From positions 1 through 40,425 of the forward strand of contig CAMAYM010000012.1 in assembly GCA_945862495.1 (NCBI GenBank): a DNA stretch of 40,425 nt, given 5' to 3'. Source of the DNA: Bordetella parapertussis. Its GTDB lineage: Bacteria > Pseudomonadota > Gammaproteobacteria > Burkholderiales > Burkholderiaceae_B. Under the pieces are notes generated by a model that was given only the letters and a program-made list of their open reading frames with translations, did not search any database and was not told the DNA's origin. This document shows positions 25,338 to 34,593 of the stretch, in pieces. Position 1 is the stretch's first letter. Each line of letters begins with the position of its first letter. A program made the translations under genes and the position numbers.

Positions 25338-26699
25338 CTAGAGCGCCTTGCCGTGTCCTTCTTGACCGATTTCGTCTAAAAGGTGTGGCTGTTTCTTGAG
25401 ATTGCTACGGTTCCAGCGGAGCATGGCAATCATCAATGTCGCGACGATTGCCCCAAACATCCAAATAATGACGTCGATGGAGCAGTCGAGCCAGAGCAAG
25501 AGTGTATAGACGGCGACCATCAGCAAAATATTGAGCTGCTCATTGAAATTTTGAACGGCGATCGAGTGCCCTGCGGAAAGTAAAACATGGCCACGATGCT
25601 GCAGCAATGCGTTCATTGGTACGACAAATAGCCCAGAAGTGAGTCCAATCAGAATGAGCAGCAGATAAGCCACCCAAGGCAACTGCGTGCCAAGGATGTT
25701 GATACTCATGGAGTCATTCACAAAAGGCATCAACATCACAATAAAACCCATGGCAATCCCGAGCGGCAGCACCTTTAGGGCTTTAGGTAGTGGTATGCGA
25801 CCGGCCAAAATTGAACCTACGATGGTGCCTAGTGCGGTAATGCCCATCAGGATAGATGCTTGATCGAGGCGATAGCCAAGATGGCTTTTACCCCATTCGA
25901 TCACAATGAGCTGCAAAGTGGCGCCTGCACCCCAAAACAACGTCGTGACACCAAGAGATATCTGACCGAGCTTGTCGCGCCAGAGTACACGCACATAGCC
26001 GGCAAATGTTTGGACGAGCTTGATTGGGTTTTTGTTTTGCTTGGGATAGACGATGTTGGTGCTTGGAATCAATAAATTACAGCCTGCAGCGGCGATATAG
26101 ACAAAAGCAATCATCAAAATGGCAGCTTCTGCAGGGGTGTCAACCAATTTGCTGACCCAAGCATGGCTTAATAGCCAAGACGACACCGTTGGGGACACAA
26201 GGATGCCGCCGACGACCGTGCCCAGAATGATGGACAAAATTGTCAGACCCTCAATCCAACTATTGCCTTTAACAAGCTGCATCGGATGAAGCATTTCCGT
26301 GACGATGCCATATTTTGCAGGAGAGTAGGCTGCAGCACCGATCCCGACGAGGGCGTAGGCCACACATACCAGTGCCACTTGCCCATCCTGTGCCAGTCCG
26401 AACATGGCATAGGAAAACATCAGTAAACAGCCGCTGACTTTGATCGCATTGGTCAAAAACATGACGCGCCCCTTGGGAAACGAGTCTGCTATTGCGCCGA
26501 CAAAGGCTGCAAGTAGGACATAAGAGGCGGCAAACCACCATTTCATCATCGGTGCCATCCAATCCGGGCCGTGAAGCTCCTGAATCAGTGCAATCGCAGC
26601 GATAAACAACGCATTATCCGCAAGCGAGGACAGAGCCTGCGCAGCCATGACGGTAAAAAAGCCTCGATTCAAGATGGTTTCCCGAAAAAATGAACGCAC
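25338..26699 (-). CDS. lplT: Lysophospholipid transporter LplT (MFS)
   Basis: Major facilitator protein of the inner membrane that flips lysophospholipids inward for re-acylation. The 453-residue product has about 12 membrane helices and motifs close to E. coli LplT: SSLADNALFIAAIALI, FVGAIADSFPKGRVM and GIGAAAYSPAKYGIVTEML. The frame opens with GTG at 26699; an ATG 17 codons later would cut into the first helix, so GTG is favoured. It is longer than E. coli LplT (397), with a polar C-terminal tail. In enterics it pairs with the acyltransferase gene aas, which is not adjacent here. Confidence 0.88.
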   Translation of the reverse strand: MRSFFRETILNRGFFTVMAAQALSSLADNALFIAAIALIQELHGPDWMAPMMKWWFAASYVLLAAFVGAIADSFPKGRVMFLTNAIKVSGCLLMFSYAMFGLAQDGQVALVCVAYALVGIGAAAYSPAKYGIVTEMLHPMQLVKGNSWIEGLTILSIILGTVVGGILVSPTVSSWLLSHAWVSKLVDTPAEAAILMIAFVYIAAAGCNLLIPSTNIVYPKQNKNPIKLVQTFAGYVRVLWRDKLGQISLGVTTLFWGAGATLQLIVIEWGKSHLGYRLDQASILMGITALGTIVGSILAGRIPLPKALKVLPLGIAMGFIVMLMPFVNDSMSINILGTQLPWVAYLLLILIGLTSGLFVVPMNALLQHRGHVLLSAGHSIAVQNFNEQLNILLMVAVYTLLLWLDCSIDVIIWMFGAIVATLMIAMLRWNRSNLKKQPHLLDEIGQEGHGKAL

Positions 26700-26861
26700 G
26701 CCACAATGCGGTATTACGCATAATAAATGAATGGGGGATTCCCCGTAGTTTTATCCCCGCTTGGCATGGACTGTTAAAAGGCTGTTGGCGGCTGGGTCGT
26801 TAGTTTTATGCTCAGGCTGCGTTATGATCTTGGGGATTCCATCCGAGATTGTGCCTATATT

Positions 26862-29800
26862 GTGCGTCTGACCCAGATCAAACTAGCGGGATTCAAGTCT
26901 TTTGTCGATCCGACCGTGATTCCTACCCCCAGCCAGCTGGTGGGCGTGGTGGGTCCGAACGGCTGCGGCAAGTCTAATATCATCGATGCTGTGCGTTGGG
27001 TGATGGGTGAAAGCCGTGCCTCGGAGTTGCGCGGTGAGTCGATGCAGGACGTGATCTTTAGCGGATCTGGTCAACGCAAGCCCTCTGCGCGCGCGTCTGT
27101 TGAGTTGGTATTTGACAACAGTGATGGCAGGGCGGTGGGCCAATGGGCGACCTATGCTGAAATCGCTGTGCGGCGGGTGTTGACGCGAGATGGTACGAGT
27201 AGCTATTTCATCAATAACCAGCAAGTCCGTCGTCGTGACGTCAATGATATTTTCTTAGGCACCGGTCTGGGCGCGCGCGGTTACGCCATTATCGGTCAGG
27301 GCATGATTAACCGCTTGATCGAAGCCAAGCCCGAAGAGCTCCGTGTTTACCTCGAAGAGGCTGCTGGCGTCTCGCGCTACAAAGAGCGACGTCGTGAAAC
27401 AGAAAACAGATTGTCCGACACACGTGAAAATCTCGTTCGTGTCGATGATATTTTGCGTGAGCTCACGTCTCAGCTCGAAAAACTAGAATCCCAAGCGGAG
27501 GTGGCGCGTGAGTATCGCGCTCTGCAAGCAGAGGGAGAGGGCAAGCAAAATGCCTTGTGGTTCCTAAAAGAAGCCGCGGCACACGAAGAGCGCGCACGTA
27601 CACAACAAGAGATCGAACGAGCGCAAACCGAACTCGAAGCCTCGATGGCGGGATTGCGTGCGAGTGAAGCGGCCCTTGAATCGCGTCGCCAAGCGCATTA
27701 CGCTGCTGGCGATGCGGTGCATGCTGCCCAAGGCTTGCTTTATGAATCTAATGCCAAGGTCAGTAGCCTCGAGGCTGAAATTCGTCATGTCGTTGAGTCG
27801 CGCAATCGCGTTCAAACGCGGCGCGCGCAGCTCCAGGTTCAGATGACGGAGTGGGATTCGCAAAAAGAACATTGCGTTGCCCAAATCCAGGAAGGTGAAG
27901 AAGAGCTAATGACGAGCGCAGCGCGCGCTGAACAAGCGCGTGAGCTTGCGTTGGCTGCCCAAGAGGGCTTGCCAGATATTGAGGCTCGTGTCCGTCAAGC
28001 TGCGTCGCAGCGCGAGGAAATGCGCGCCACACTCGCGCGTGTCGAACAAAGTCTTGCGCTCGTTGCGCAGACGCAGCGGGATTCGGACCGTCAGTTACAG
28101 ACCCTTGAAATGCGCCGTGAGCGTCTTAATCAAGAGTTGCAAGGCGTGGATGCGCCAGATGTCGAGGCGCTTGAACGCTTGACGGGAGACAAGCTCGTTG
28201 CCGAAGAGTCCCTCGAAGAAGCCCAGGGTACCCTCGCTGAACTCGAAGACAAATTGCCAGATGCTGATGCGCGTCGAGCCCAGGCGCAGCAGCAAGCGCA
28301 AGCCGAAGCGGAAACGTTGGCCCGGCTCGATGCACGCTTGACAGCGTTGATGAGATTGCAAGAAGACGTACAGAAAAAGGGTAGCCTTGAACCTTGGCTG
28401 GCCAAGCATGAGCTTTCATCGTTGGCCCGCCTGTGGCAAAAGCTACATGTCGAACCTGGTTGGGAAACTGCCCTAGAAGCTGTGCTCAATGAGCGCATGA
28501 CAGGTCTTGAGGTGCGTAATCTTGATTGGGTCCGCGCGTTTGCAAGTGATGCGCCACCTGCACGTCTGGCTTTTTACCAGCTGCCTCCTGCCGCGCCCGT
28601 AGCGCCTGCACCTGCTGGACTCAATCCACTTGCCTCCATATTGCGCATTACCGATCCTGAGTTGCGCACATTGCTTCAGGCTTGGTTGGGCAATGTTTTT
28701 ATTGCCAAAGACGTCACTGAGGCGCTTGCTGCGCGCGCGTCGCTTCCCGCAGGTGCCACGTTAGTGGTGCAAGGCGGACACTTGGTCGATGCCAACAGTG
28801 TGCGCTTTTATGCCCCTGACTCAGAGCAGGCTGGATTGTTGGCCCGTCAGCAAGAAATTGAAAACTTACAACGGGAAATAAAAGCCCATCAGCTCATTGC
28901 GGACAATTCTCGTTCTGCTGTCGCGCGAGCCGAGTCTGCCTGGCAGCAAGTGTCGCAGGGCTTACCGCCTGCGCGTCAGCGTGTGGCTGAAATCACGCGT
29001 CGCTTGCATGATTTGCAACTCGATTACACGCGTTTGCAGCAACAAGTCGAGCAAACCCGTGCGCGTTCCGGGCGACTGGAGCAAGACATTGCCGAAGTAA
29101 TTTCTCAGCAAGAAGAACTGACGGCTGCCAAACTTGAAGCCGAAGCCCGTTTCGAAGAATTAGATGCCGAAATTGGCGTGCAGCAGGAAGCGTATTCTGA
29201 AGCGGAAATGGCGGGTGAGGGACTCTTCGAAGAAGCCGAAACTGCGCGTAATCGTCTGCGTGATCAGGAACGTGGCGCGCAAGAAGCGGAGTTTGCAGAA
29301 CGTGGGATACGCGCACGGATTGCTGAGTTACAACGTAACTTGCAGCTTGCCACTGAGCAAGGCACACGTGCGCAGCAGGAGTTGTTGTCGTTAGAGTCTG
29401 AGCTTTCGACGCTGGATGCCGCTGCGGCTGAGGCCGGTTTGCAAGAGTCGCTTGAACTTCGCGCGGAGCGAGAGGAAACATTAGGTCGCGCGCGGATTGA
29501 GATGGATACGCTTGCTGCTCAGTTGCGCGAGGCGGATGAAGAACGCATGACGATCGAGCGTTCGCTTGAGCCACGCCGCGAACGCATCATGCAGCTTCAG
29601 TTGCAGGAGCAAGCCGCGCGTCTGGCAACAGAGCAGTTTGCCGAGCAACTGAACGAACGTCAGGTGGATCGCGCAGCCGTGCAGGCTTCTTTGGTCGATC
29701 AGCCTGATGAGTGGCAGCGTCCCGCTTGGCTGCAGTCCGAAGTGCAGCGCATCACTAAAAAAATTGAAGGCTTGGGTTCGGTTAACTTGGCCGCACTAGA

Positions 29801-30392
29801 CGAGCTGACGGCGTCGCGTGAACGCAAAAACTATCTCGATGCGCAGTATTTGGACTTGCAAACTGCGATCGATACACTTGAAGATGCGATCCGTAAAATC
29901 GATCGTGAGACACGTGATTTGTTGCAGACGACCTTTAATGAGGTCAATGGACACTTTGGTGAGTTGTTTCCAAAGCTATTCGGGGGCGGTGAAGCCCGCT
30001 TGATTATGACAGGCGACGAGATTTTGGACGCCGGTGTTCAGGTCATGGCACAGCCACCAGGTAAGCGCAATACGTCTATTCATTTGCTCTCCGGTGGAGA
30101 AAAAGCGCTCACAGCAACGGCGTTGGTGTTTGCACTATTTAAGCTCAATCCCGCTCCTTTCTGCTTGCTAGACGAGGTTGATGCACCGCTGGATGATGCC
30201 AATACCGAGCGCTATGCCAATCTCGTGAGTAATATGGCTGACCACACACAGTTTTTATTTATCTCACACAATAAGATTGCCATGCAAATGGCACGTCAGC
30301 TTGTCGGCGTGACCATGCAGGAGCAAGGTGTTTCGCGTATTGTGGCCGTTGATATCGAATCCGCATTGCAGCTTGCCTCTGAAGCTGCATGA
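26862..30392 (+). CDS. smc: Chromosome segregation protein SMC
   Basis: Structural-maintenance-of-chromosomes ATPase that compacts and separates DNA with ScpA and ScpB. The protein has Walker A GPNGCGKSNI near the N-terminus, a long heptad-rich coiled coil, a hinge domain around residues 515-650, a second coiled coil, and the C-terminal head with signature HLLSGGEKALTATAL and Walker B FCLLDEVDAPLDD. The frame is open from an ATG at 26808, but the GTG at 26862 yields the typical start VRLTQIKLAGFKSF and 1176 residues, which is normal for the group. No strong ribosome-binding site supports either. First of smc-zipA-ligA. Confidence 0.95.
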   Translation: MRLTQIKLAGFKSFVDPTVIPTPSQLVGVVGPNGCGKSNIIDAVRWVMGESRASELRGESMQDVIFSGSGQRKPSARASVELVFDNSDGRAVGQWATYAEIAVRRVLTRDGTSSYFINNQQVRRRDVNDIFLGTGLGARGYAIIGQGMINRLIEAKPEELRVYLEEAAGVSRYKERRRETENRLSDTRENLVRVDDILRELTSQLEKLESQAEVAREYRALQAEGEGKQNALWFLKEAAAHEERARTQQEIERAQTELEASMAGLRASEAALESRRQAHYAAGDAVHAAQGLLYESNAKVSSLEAEIRHVVESRNRVQTRRAQLQVQMTEWDSQKEHCVAQIQEGEEELMTSAARAEQARELALAAQEGLPDIEARVRQAASQREEMRATLARVEQSLALVAQTQRDSDRQLQTLEMRRERLNQELQGVDAPDVEALERLTGDKLVAEESLEEAQGTLAELEDKLPDADARRAQAQQQAQAEAETLARLDARLTALMRLQEDVQKKGSLEPWLAKHELSSLARLWQKLHVEPGWETALEAVLNERMTGLEVRNLDWVRAFASDAPPARLAFYQLPPAAPVAPAPAGLNPLASILRITDPELRTLLQAWLGNVFIAKDVTEALAARASLPAGATLVVQGGHLVDANSVRFYAPDSEQAGLLARQQEIENLQREIKAHQLIADNSRSAVARAESAWQQVSQGLPPARQRVAEITRRLHDLQLDYTRLQQQVEQTRARSGRLEQDIAEVISQQEELTAAKLEAEARFEELDAEIGVQQEAYSEAEMAGEGLFEEAETARNRLRDQERGAQEAEFAERGIRARIAELQRNLQLATEQGTRAQQELLSLESELSTLDAAAAEAGLQESLELRAEREETLGRARIEMDTLAAQLREADEERMTIERSLEPRRERIMQLQLQEQAARLATEQFAEQLNERQVDRAAVQASLVDQPDEWQRPAWLQSEVQRITKKIEGLGSVNLAALDELTASRERKNYLDAQYLDLQTAIDTLEDAIRKIDRETRDLLQTTFNEVNGHFGELFPKLFGGGEARLIMTGDEILDAGVQVMAQPPGKRNTSIHLLSGGEKALTATALVFALFKLNPAPFCLLDEVDAPLDDANTERYANLVSNMADHTQFLFISHNKIAMQMARQLVGVTMQEQGVSRIVAVDIESALQLASEAA

Positions 30393-30407
30393 TTACCGAG
30401 GCAACAT

Positions 30408-31475
30408 ATGAGTGAGTTGCAAATATCTCTGATAGTGATCGGTGCAGCAATTATTGTTTTGCTGCTTGGTTTTAATTGGTTTCAAGATCTTCGCGTGCGA
30501 CGTCGGATGCAGGCGCAAATGCCTGTCATTGAGCAGGATCCTTTGCTGGGCGAGTCTTTTGCGGCCGGTGAAGCGCGACGGGAGCCCGGTCTTGGTGGCG
30601 GGCAGTCATTCGCACAGTCCAGTGTGAATGCATCGTTGAACGCGACCAACGAACATCCTGACGCGGCGGTAGATGAACAAGGTCCAGATCCATCAACGGA
30701 AGTCGTGATCGAAATAACGTTTCAGGGTCCCATGTTGGGTGAAGACCTCCTGCCTTTACTACAGCCTCTGCGAAGCGCAGGCCGCAAATCTGTTCGGATT
30801 TTTGCGCAAGACATCGAGGGTCAGCTCGATCTGCGGTTGCATGCGAGCGGCCAATACGTTGCGGTGCATCTCGCAGTATTGCTGGCTAATCGAAGTGGGG
30901 CTCTGTCTGCGATCGAATGGTCTCAAATCTGGAATCGTGCGCAGAGCTTAGCGGATCAATTAGAGTCCAATATCGAAGGTCCGGATCAGCAGTTCGTGCT
31001 GGATGCAGCATCTCGTTTGGATGACACCTGTGCCGCGCTCGATACTCAGGTCGGTCTGACCTTGCTGCTTGGTAGTATGCGGTCTGTCTCTGAGGTGACA
31101 GCGGCGGCTCAAGGGATGGGTTTTGTCCCCTTTAACGGTGGGCTCGTATGGTTAGGTGATTACGGGCTAGTGTGCTTTAGTTTGTCGCGTGCGGATGCGG
31201 AGTCTTTTGACGCCGGTATGGCGAGTGTGGATCGGCTGTCTCTGCTGTTGGATGTACCCTGTAGTCCGGTCGATACGCGCGCCTTTGCCAACATGTCAGA
31301 GATCGGTTTTGAGCTGGCACGACGGATTGGCGGTGAACTGGTGGATGACCAATTACGTCCTTTACAGCCGGGTGCCGAAGTGGCGATTGATGAAAAACTG
31401 ATGACCTTGTATTCGCAGCTTGAAAAGGCTGGTTTCGCTGCGGGCAGTCCTCGCACGAGACGTGTTTTTGTATAA
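30408..31475 (+). CDS. zipA: Cell division protein ZipA
   Basis: Inner-membrane division protein that tethers FtsZ to the membrane at the septum. The 355-residue protein has one N-terminal membrane helix (about 5-23, ISLIVIGAAIIVLLLGF), then basic residues (RVRRRMQ). A variable linker rich in Gln, Ala and Asp follows to about residue 105. The folded C-terminal FtsZ-binding domain (VVIEITFQGPMLGEDLL onward) extends to the end. GAGG in the 15-base gap after smc serves as a ribosome-binding site. The position between smc and ligA matches other Burkholderiales. ZipA sequences diverge, so the family call leans on topology and context too. Confidence 0.88.
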   Translation: MSELQISLIVIGAAIIVLLLGFNWFQDLRVRRRMQAQMPVIEQDPLLGESFAAGEARREPGLGGGQSFAQSSVNASLNATNEHPDAAVDEQGPDPSTEVVIEITFQGPMLGEDLLPLLQPLRSAGRKSVRIFAQDIEGQLDLRLHASGQYVAVHLAVLLANRSGALSAIEWSQIWNRAQSLADQLESNIEGPDQQFVLDAASRLDDTCAALDTQVGLTLLLGSMRSVSEVTAAAQGMGFVPFNGGLVWLGDYGLVCFSLSRADAESFDAGMASVDRLSLLLDVPCSPVDTRAFANMSEIGFELARRIGGELVDDQLRPLQPGAEVAIDEKLMTLYSQLEKAGFAAGSPRTRRVFV

Positions 31476-31490
31476 AACGGGCGTCTAAGA

Positions 31491-33533
31491 ATGGATGCGT
31501 TGGACTCGGTCATCGCACGCTTGAACTGGCTGCGTAGTGAGATTGAGCGACACAATCAGGCGTACTACGTGCACGACACGCCGGCTGTCAGTGATGCGCA
31601 GTACGACACGCTAATGCGTGAACTGCAAGCACTTGAAATAGCCCATCCTGACCTCCTCACGACGGACTCGCCGACGCAACGCGTGGGCGCAGCGCCCTTA
31701 GCTGCATTTGGGAGTGTGACGCATCGTGTCCCTATGCTGTCGTTGGGTAACGCCTTTGAAGATTCAGAAGTGCGTGCCTTTGATAAGAGAGTGTCTGAGA
31801 CGTTACGTGCTGCGGGCAAACTGTCTGCTTCTGAAGAGGTTTCTTATTTTTGCGAATTAAAGCTTGATGGACTCGCCATTAGTTTGCGCTATGAGCGCGG
31901 GCGACTCGTACAAGCCGCGACGCGTGGGGATGGTCAGACGGGTGAGGATGTCACTTTGAACATCCGTACCATCAAGTCCATTCCCCTCAAGTTAACAGGG
32001 GCGGCTCAGAATATTCCTGAAGTACTTGAAGTGCGTGGTGAGGTCTTTATGAATCTCGCCGATTTTGATCGTCTTAATCTCGCGCAACACGTGCGTGGCG
32101 AAAAGATCTTTGTTAATCCTCGTAATGCAGCGGCAGGGAGTTTGCGTCAACTCGATTCTCGCATCACCGCCCAAAGGACCTTGAGTTTTTTTGCTTATGG
32201 TTGGGGAGATATTGGCGAAGTGCAGATGCCTCGTCACAGCGATATGCTGCAATGGTTAGCGCTATTGGGGTTGCCTGTGAATACTTCTCAACATGTCTTG
32301 GCGCGTGGTGCGGATCAGCTACTCAAGTTCTATGCCGAAGTGGGTGCGCGACGTGCAAAGCTGCCCTATGATATCGATGGCGTTGTCTACAAGGTCGATG
32401 ATTTGACTGCGCAGCGGGTGCTAGGTTTTGTCGCGAGAGCACCGCGATATGCCATTGCACATAAGTTTCCCGCGCAGGAAGCCACCACAGAATTGTTGGA
32501 TATTGAGGTGCAGGTTGGGCGGACAGGCGCGATGACGCCGGTGGCGCGCTTAGCCCCGGTATTTGTCGGAGGGGTGACGGTTACGAATGCCACACTCCAT
32601 AACGAGACGGAAATTTTGCGTAAGGACGTCCGTATAGGCGACACGGTGATCGTCCGGCGCGCAGGCGATGTGATTCCTGAAGTCGTGGGCCCCGTGTTGG
32701 CGCAACGCCCAATTTTTGCAGCCTCTTTTGTGATGCCAACCGCGTGCCCTGTATGTGGCTCAGCGATTGAAAAAGTAGAAGATGAGGCGATTGCACGCTG
32801 TACGGGTGGTCTTTTTTGCCCAGCTCAGCGCAAACAAAGCTTGATTCACGCTGTAGGTCGAAAAGCGCTTGATATTGAAGGTTTAGGTGAAAAGCTCGTT
32901 GAGCAGCTGGTTGACCGTGGACGGATCCATTCTTTGGCAGAGCTGTATACCTTACGCGTCGAAGAGATGGCGGAGTATGACCGAATGGGTCGCAAGTCGG
33001 CTGAGAATCTGATTGAGGCGATTGCGCAAGCAAAGCGTCCTCCGCTCAATCGTTTGATTTTTGCTTTAGGTATCCGTCATGTCGGTGAGACGACTGCACG
33101 TGATTTAGCCTTATATTACGGCTCGCTTGAGGCGTTGATGCAAGCTCAACCAGAGACGCTTTTAAATGTCCCTGACGTCGGGCCTGTCGTGGCAGGGTCG
33201 ATCGCAAGGTTTTTTGCAGAGCGTCATAACCAAGAGGTTGTGCAGGCGTTGCGAGAGCAGGGTGTTGAACCACAGGCACCGCAAGCGCAGCAAAGTGCTG
33301 GACTCGCGGGTAAAACGTTTGTATTAACAGGGACCTTGCCGACTTGGTCACGCGAAGAGGCATCGAGTCAAATTATTGCTGCAGGCGGGAAGGTCAGTGG
33401 CTCTGTTTCGCGCAAAACGTCTTATGTTGTCGCAGGCGAAGAAGCGGGAAGCAAACTGGAAAAAGCGACTGAACTTGGTGTCGCGATTTTAGATGAAGCA
33501 GGCCTCAAGGCATTGCTTGAGGCCTCGCAATAA
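31491..33533 (+). CDS. ligA: NAD+-dependent DNA ligase LigA
   Basis: Essential ligase that seals nicks in replication and repair using NAD+. The 680-residue protein has the NAD-binding Ia domain (YYVHDTPAVSDAQYD), adenylation lysine Lys124 in CELKLDGLAISLRYE, and the OB fold (VQVGRTGAMTPVARL). A four-cysteine zinc finger lies near residues 418-441 (CPVCGSA and CTGGLFCPAQ), followed by helix-hairpin-helix repeats and a C-terminal BRCT domain (GLAGKTFVLTGTLP). Length is normal. It lies 15 bases after zipA and ends 8 bases before the convergent parvulin gene. A perfect inverted repeat sits in its last codons. Confidence 0.97.
   Translation: MDALDSVIARLNWLRSEIERHNQAYYVHDTPAVSDAQYDTLMRELQALEIAHPDLLTTDSPTQRVGAAPLAAFGSVTHRVPMLSLGNAFEDSEVRAFDKRVSETLRAAGKLSASEEVSYFCELKLDGLAISLRYERGRLVQAATRGDGQTGEDVTLNIRTIKSIPLKLTGAAQNIPEVLEVRGEVFMNLADFDRLNLAQHVRGEKIFVNPRNAAAGSLRQLDSRITAQRTLSFFAYGWGDIGEVQMPRHSDMLQWLALLGLPVNTSQHVLARGADQLLKFYAEVGARRAKLPYDIDGVVYKVDDLTAQRVLGFVARAPRYAIAHKFPAQEATTELLDIEVQVGRTGAMTPVARLAPVFVGGVTVTNATLHNETEILRKDVRIGDTVIVRRAGDVIPEVVGPVLAQRPIFAASFVMPTACPVCGSAIEKVEDEAIARCTGGLFCPAQRKQSLIHAVGRKALDIEGLGEKLVEQLVDRGRIHSLAELYTLRVEEMAEYDRMGRKSAENLIEAIAQAKRPPLNRLIFALGIRHVGETTARDLALYYGSLEALMQAQPETLLNVPDVGPVVAGSIARFFAERHNQEVVQALREQGVEPQAPQAQQSAGLAGKTFVLTGTLPTWSREEASSQIIAAGGKVSGSVSRKTSYVVAGEEAGSKLEKATELGVAILDEAGLKALLEASQ
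33500..33525. other. Perfect hairpin in the 3' end of ligA
   Basis: A 10-bp inverted repeat (AGGCCTCAAG / CTTGAGGCCT) with a 6-base loop occupies 33500-33525, inside the last codons of ligA. No T-run follows on either strand. It lies just before the convergent junction with the parvulin gene and might stabilise or end both transcripts. It could also be chance in a Leu/Glu/Ala-coding region. Confidence 0.4.
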
Positions 33534-33541
33534 GCCAGTAT

Positions 33542-34315
33542 TTATTGGATCTTGGCTTTGCTGCGCAGTTGAGCTTGGTAAGCTGCAAGTGCTTGTTCAC
33601 GCATCATTTGGTCGAGTTCTTTGCGAACCTGATCCAATGGTGGGAACTCGACAGGACGAATGTCCATGACTTCAATGACGTGCCAACCAAACTGTGATTT
33701 GACAGGCTTATCAGCCAACTGACCTTTTTTAGTAGCAGCTACGGCTTTGGCAAAAGGTTCTACATAGTTTGTCTCAGGCGCCCAACCCAGATCGCCACCT
33801 TTGGCAGCGCTTCCAGTGTCCTTGGACTGTTTGGCTAAGTCTTCGAATTTTGCAGACTTATTCTTGAGCTTGTCCTGAATATCGTTTGCCGTCTTTTCGT
33901 CTTCGACCAAGATGTGGCGGACGTTGTACTCAAACTTGTCGGCCTCAGCCTTTTTAAGTTTTTCGTATTCAGCTTTCACGGCTTCTTCAGTGATGGGGTT
34001 CTTTTTCAAGTAGTCAGCCATCAAAGCCTGTACCAAAATACCCTGGCGTGCCAATTCGAGTTCGATGGCAACAGCAGGATCCTTGGGGATGCCGGCTGCA
34101 TCAGCAGCTTGAACCATCACCTGACGGTTGATCAGCTCTTGCTTGATCTGATCGCGCATTTCTGGAGAGTCGGTCGCACCGCGTGCCACCAGCAGCTTTA
34201 CAAACTGATCAACGTTCGCCTGGGTAATTGCTTTGCCATTCACCGTGGCAACGTTCTGAGCATGAAGAGGTGCAACCAACACGAGTGCGGCGGCGAGCAT
34301 AACGATACGTTTCAT
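33542..34315 (-). CDS. Periplasmic parvulin-type peptidylprolyl isomerase (Par27-like)
   Basis: Folding helper that isomerises prolyl bonds in the periplasm and may act as a chaperone. The 257-residue precursor has a clear signal peptide (MKRIVMLAAALVLVAPLHA, cut before QN). A SurA-like helical N-terminal part follows (VNGKAITQANVDQFVKLLVA), then a single PpiC/rotamase domain at about 130-225 (NVRHILVEDEKTA, KGGDLGWAPE, FGWHVIEVMD). Short helices flank the domain, as in Par27 of Bordetella pertussis, a parvulin of similar size. The start overlaps the bolA stop by four bases. The last gene of the msrB-yciB-bolA chain. Confidence 0.9.
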   Translation of the reverse strand: MKRIVMLAAALVLVAPLHAQNVATVNGKAITQANVDQFVKLLVARGATDSPEMRDQIKQELINRQVMVQAADAAGIPKDPAVAIELELARQGILVQALMADYLKKNPITEEAVKAEYEKLKKAEADKFEYNVRHILVEDEKTANDIQDKLKNKSAKFEDLAKQSKDTGSAAKGGDLGWAPETNYVEPFAKAVAATKKGQLADKPVKSQFGWHVIEVMDIRPVEFPPLDQVRKELDQMMREQALAAYQAQLRSKAKIQ

Positions 34316-34593
34316 GAATTTCCTTTGGAGGGCGCCCGGGTTGTCAGCGCAAGCGCATGAATCGGGTGTGGGATTAAATCGCGCAAAAGATCATACACCA
34401 GCCGATGTTGCGCAATCATCGGACGGTTATTAAAACATTCCGCCACAATCGTGGCACGGAAATGACTGGCATTGCCGGGGTTGCCAGAATGACCGGCATG
34501 CAGATGCGACTCGTCGACAATGTCGAGCTCAAGGGCATTGAGCGGGCCAAGACGCTCGCGCAGCAAGGTCAAGTGCGGATTTGTGCCGCTCAT
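34312..34593 (-). CDS. bolA: BolA family protein
   Basis: Small cytoplasmic protein of the BolA family, which works with monothiol glutaredoxins in iron-sulfur handling and can affect cell shape genes. The 93-residue protein has the class signature HAGHSGNPGNASHF, AECFNNRPMIAQHRLVYDLL and the terminal IHALALTTRAP. The His residues expected for cluster binding are present. Both ends overlap neighbours by four bases (yciB upstream, parvulin downstream). BolA-like versus YrbA/IbaG subtype cannot be settled by eye, though the HxGH form and length favour BolA. Confidence 0.88.
   Translation of the reverse strand: MSGTNPHLTLLRERLGPLNALELDIVDESHLHAGHSGNPGNASHFRATIVAECFNNRPMIAQHRLVYDLLRDLIPHPIHALALTTRAPSKGNS

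Noticed and set aside
28993..29574. Minus-strand open frame of 193 residues opposite smc
   Set aside because: It mirrors the coiled coil of smc, where Gln/Glu/Ala/Arg codons keep other frames open.
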